A DNA stretch of 7,120 nt from Methanobacteriota archaeon. GTDB lineage: Archaea; Micrarchaeota; Micrarchaeia; Anstonellales; J096. Shown here piece after piece: positions 5,295-7,120 of this stretch. Position 1 is the first letter of the stretch; each line of letters opens with the position of its first letter. The notes beneath the pieces were generated by a model. It had not been told where the DNA came from. It searched no databases and saw nothing but the letters and a program-made list of their open reading frames with translations. The stretch spans positions 1 through 7,120 of the forward strand of contig RFJG01000007.1 of assembly GCA_003694965.1 (NCBI GenBank), read 5' to 3'. Made by a program: the position numbers and the translations under genes.

Positions 5295-5816
5295 ATGGAC
5301 GATGGGATAAAATGGATAATAGCAGGACTATTGCTCTTGGTTGCCATATTCCTTATTTATTCAGTATATGCGCAACCTAACTTGAAAGAGCTTAACAAAG
5401 GAGAACCTGTTGGTTCTTCTGAGATGAACAAGGAATTAGCGACTAGAAACTTGTGTATAGTCCTAGACTTGCCATCTACCAAACCACTAAAACAGGATGT
5501 AATGAATTGTGGCTTAGAGTATTTCCAGACGTCATTGTCAACATTCCCAACTAAGCGCATAGACTTTTATGCAATAGATGGAGCGTCGTGCCAAGCCCAA
5601 GTTAGTGAGGAATGCACCTCCTTCCCGTGCAAGGGGAAGACAATAAAGACGTCGCCTGCTGACTGTATAAACAAGATAGCTAACAGTGGTTGTTTCGTCA
5701 TAAAGGTTTCAGAAGGCGACCCATTGGAGACAAATACATACTCCAACATGTTGGAGGTCTTCTTAGGCAACTCAACATATAAGGAAGGCTCCTGCTCCAT
5801 AAAGAAGAAAGCCTAA
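5295..5816 (+). CDS. Signal-anchored Cys-rich extracytoplasmic protein, paralogous to the C-terminal domain of its neighbour
   Basis: The 173-residue protein has a short N-terminus, one membrane anchor (about residues 7-25) and an extracytoplasmic domain of about 145 residues with eight Cys (54, 72, 99, 107, 112, 124, 133, 167) and one N-S-T sequon (159). It matches no family I recognise. From about residue 52 it aligns by eye with the last 100 residues of the upstream protein: IVL after a Leu, then IDFYAIDGASC against ITIYEKKDNSC, a [DE]C, a hydrophobic strand, LG-x-[ST]-T followed by [YA]YK-x-x-C or similar. Cys72, 99, 124 and 167 correspond to the neighbour's four. Cys54 and Cys133 both lack a partner there, and 107/112 lie in an insertion, a pattern suggesting extra disulfides. 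Ten bases separate the genes, so the products probably work together at the cell surface. The stop overlaps that of the converging aRF1 gene. Confidence 0.85.
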   Translation: MDDGIKWIIAGLLLLVAIFLIYSVYAQPNLKELNKGEPVGSSEMNKELATRNLCIVLDLPSTKPLKQDVMNCGLEYFQTSLSTFPTKRIDFYAIDGASCQAQVSEECTSFPCKGKTIKTSPADCINKIANSGCFVIKVSEGDPLETNTYSNMLEVFLGNSTYKEGSCSIKKKA

Positions 5817-7030
5817 TACCTTAGGAAAGCCCCTATCCCTCCAAATCCTTTGAGGAATTGCAAACCTTCGTTTGTTTTTTTACTAACAACTATAACACGG
5901 ATGTTGTGGTCTTGGCTAAGCTCTATTATGTAATCTGTTAGTGATTCATCTTCCACGAGTTCCATGTTATTCTCGTCCACCGGGCACCTCATCCCAGCAG
6001 TCCTAACGTTCTTTTCATCTCTCTCAGCCACTAGGAGCTCTTCTTCTGTGCTATCTGTGGGGCATTTAAATCTCATATAAGTCGTGTCTAAGCTGTCAGA
6101 GACGAGGACAATGTCTGCCCTATTATTCTTTATGGCATCTGCAACTTCCTTAAATCCATAGACTGCCTTTCCCTTGCGAGCAACTTCAGTTATGAATTTT
6201 TGGACATACTGCCTCTCAACTATTGCTTCCTGCTCAGCCAGTAGTTCATCTGCCTTTTGGAGTATCTCGTGTATGCCGTTCTCGTCAGCGTAGCCCGTGT
6301 CAACAACACCTATTATCTTGTGTTGGTAATTGAATGGCTCCATTTTGAGGAAGTACTCCTTTGCAGGTCCAGGACCTCCAACTATTATCCCCTTGACTTT
6401 ACCAAGGAAATGCTTGTCCATAGCCTCTCCCACTTTCTTATAGTATCTATCTGTAGCCTCTTCAACCAATCTTTCATACCTCCTAGCACTCTGACCCCCT
6501 TTCCTAACTTTGGCATGAGCGGGGTTGTGTATCCTATCGAGTATTACAACTTCCGTGCCTTTTAGTATTGCTAATGTTGCTTCCTTTCCTTCTATGGCAA
6601 CGAGTCCGTAGCTGTCTGTTGCCTCTGTCATCTTTTCCAATGGTTCTGTGAAGAATGAGGAATCACACCTATATATACTCTGTTTCAGCGTGTATATGGG
6701 CTCAACTACAAATGTTTCTATGTCTGTTTTTGAAGGCTCTGGAGAGGTGTTTCCAGAGAATATCACGAGGCCTTTCGGGGGCGTTTTTTTGAAATGTTTC
6801 AATGTTGTATTTATCCTCTCAAGAGCTGCTATGACATTATTCCTAGTCTGTTTACTCTTAATGTTCCCGGCTTGGTTTATTTCTTCCCTAACTTTTTTGG
6901 CAGCTTCTGGTATGGGGTAATCTGCTGGTATGTAGAGAGAGACGAGTTGCGTTCCAACTCCCCTCACTTTGCTAAGCTTCCTTACCATCTTCTTAAACTT
7001 ATAGAATTTTTCACTATCAACTTCACTCAA
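5813..7030 (-). CDS. prf1: Peptide chain release factor aRF1
   Basis: This cytoplasmic class-I release factor recognises all three stop codons in the ribosomal A site and triggers peptidyl-tRNA hydrolysis. The 405-residue length is typical of aRF1. Domain 1 carries NIKS (56-59) and YxCxxxF (Y120, C122, F126), the stop-codon-reading elements. Domain 2 carries the catalytic GGQ (178-180) in KGGQSARRYERL. Domain 3 ends with the conserved FGGIGAFLRY. In the domain-3 minidomain, where many archaeal members have two CPxC zinc knuckles, this protein has CPTD (323-326) and CPVD (349-352). The start is TTG at 7030, supported by GGTGA (7037-7041) six bases upstream and by the family-like N-terminus; the next Met (15) would remove conserved residues. 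The start overlaps the upstream gene's stop by eight bases. The 3' end overlaps the converging envelope gene. Confidence 0.97.
   Translation of the reverse strand: MSEVDSEKFYKFKKMVRKLSKVRGVGTQLVSLYIPADYPIPEAAKKVREEINQAGNIKSKQTRNNVIAALERINTTLKHFKKTPPKGLVIFSGNTSPEPSKTDIETFVVEPIYTLKQSIYRCDSSFFTEPLEKMTEATDSYGLVAIEGKEATLAILKGTEVVILDRIHNPAHAKVRKGGQSARRYERLVEEATDRYYKKVGEAMDKHFLGKVKGIIVGGPGPAKEYFLKMEPFNYQHKIIGVVDTGYADENGIHEILQKADELLAEQEAIVERQYVQKFITEVARKGKAVYGFKEVADAIKNNRADIVLVSDSLDTTYMRFKCPTDSTEEELLVAERDEKNVRTAGMRCPVDENNMELVEDESLTDYIIELSQDHNIRVIVVSKKTNEGLQFLKGFGGIGAFLRY
5871..5881 (+). terminator. Possible plus-strand terminator inside the converging aRF1 gene
   Basis: TTTGTTTTTTT on the plus strand lies about 55 bases after the stop of the last envelope gene, within the antisense of aRF1 codons. 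No space exists between the two convergent genes, so plus-strand transcription must end inside aRF1. This T-rich tract is the first good candidate. Based on composition only. Confidence 0.35.
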
Positions 7031-7120
7031 TCAACTTCACCTTTCCAGTTCTTAGGCTGTATACAGCGCCGTATATCTTTACATCTCCCATCTTATCTAT
7101 CATTGGGAGGGATTTCCTTA
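7023..7120 (-). CDS. C-terminal end of an upstream gene, possibly beta-class carbonic anhydrase (partial)
   Basis: Only the last 31 codons are in the window, ending with TGA at 7023-7025. The tail contains VKIYGAVYSLRTGKVKLIE. This closely follows the final strand pattern of beta-carbonic anhydrases (x-x-I-x-G-x-x-Y-x-x-x-T-G-x-V), which interconvert CO2 and bicarbonate with a zinc ion. The active-site Cys and His residues lie outside the window, so this rests on the tail alone; other families with a similar end cannot be excluded. The reading frame is open to the right edge, and its stop overlaps the aRF1 start by eight bases, so the two genes are probably in one operon. Confidence 0.45.
   Translation of the reverse strand, partial: RKSLPMIDKMGDVKIYGAVYSLRTGKVKLIE
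7037..7041 (-). promoter_or_regulatory. Ribosome binding site supporting the TTG start of aRF1
   Basis: GGTGA is located six bases before the TTG at 7030, inside the last codons of the upstream gene. It makes the non-ATG start credible and suggests coupled translation of the two genes. Confidence 0.55.

Noticed and set aside
6257..6920. Plus-strand frames opposite aRF1
   Set aside because: They are antisense to the conserved GGQ and NIKS domains and have no initiation signals.
1..7120. CRISPR array, insertion sequence or integrase attachment site
   Set aside because: No regularly spaced repeats, transposase or terminal inverted repeats were seen. The tRNA 3' end is not duplicated anywhere I could find in the window.

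Overview
The window is archaeal. It encodes an archaeal/eukaryotic-type peptide chain release factor (aRF1) with NIKS and GGQ motifs. It also carries two consecutive archaeal lipid genes: a short-chain polyprenyl diphosphate synthase and a CDP-alcohol phosphatidyltransferase of the archaetidylinositol-phosphate synthase type. TATA-like boxes lie 26-27 bases upstream of leaderless-looking ATGs, while genes inside operons carry Shine-Dalgarno (SD) sequences. The tRNA lacks an encoded CCA. The DNA is AT-rich with many ATA and AGG codons. Very tight packing and lineage-specific surface proteins would fit a small-genome, possibly DPANN-type archaeon, but that placement is inference.

Left part (1-1539, minus strand): a compact operon runs from a tandem ACT-domain protein, through an unrecognised helical protein, to a small protein with two LAGLIDADG-like motifs in which cysteine occupies both catalytic aspartate positions. 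One base after its stop comes a complete tRNA-Thr(CGT). It is followed by an oligo-T stretch and, at the window edge, a GC-richer hairpin-bearing segment of unknown identity that probably belongs to a converging plus-strand transcript.

Middle (1540-3168): a short divergent intergenic region holds a near-palindromic TATA box that could serve both directions. The plus-strand lipid operon follows: GGPP synthase (isoprenoid chain) and then the phosphatidyltransferase (polar head group), 14 bases apart.

Right-middle (3169-5816): a new TATA box drives a two-gene envelope module. The first gene encodes a 680-residue secreted/membrane protein with many glycosylation sequons, a coiled-coil-rich ectodomain, two membrane segments and a Cys-containing C-terminal domain. 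The second encodes a 173-residue signal-anchored protein whose ectodomain appears to be a paralogue of that C-terminal domain. This pair is the least explained and most interesting part of the window.

Right end (5813-7120, minus strand): aRF1 converges on the envelope module with overlapping stop codons. Its start overlaps the end of an upstream gene whose visible C-terminus resembles a beta-class carbonic anhydrase.
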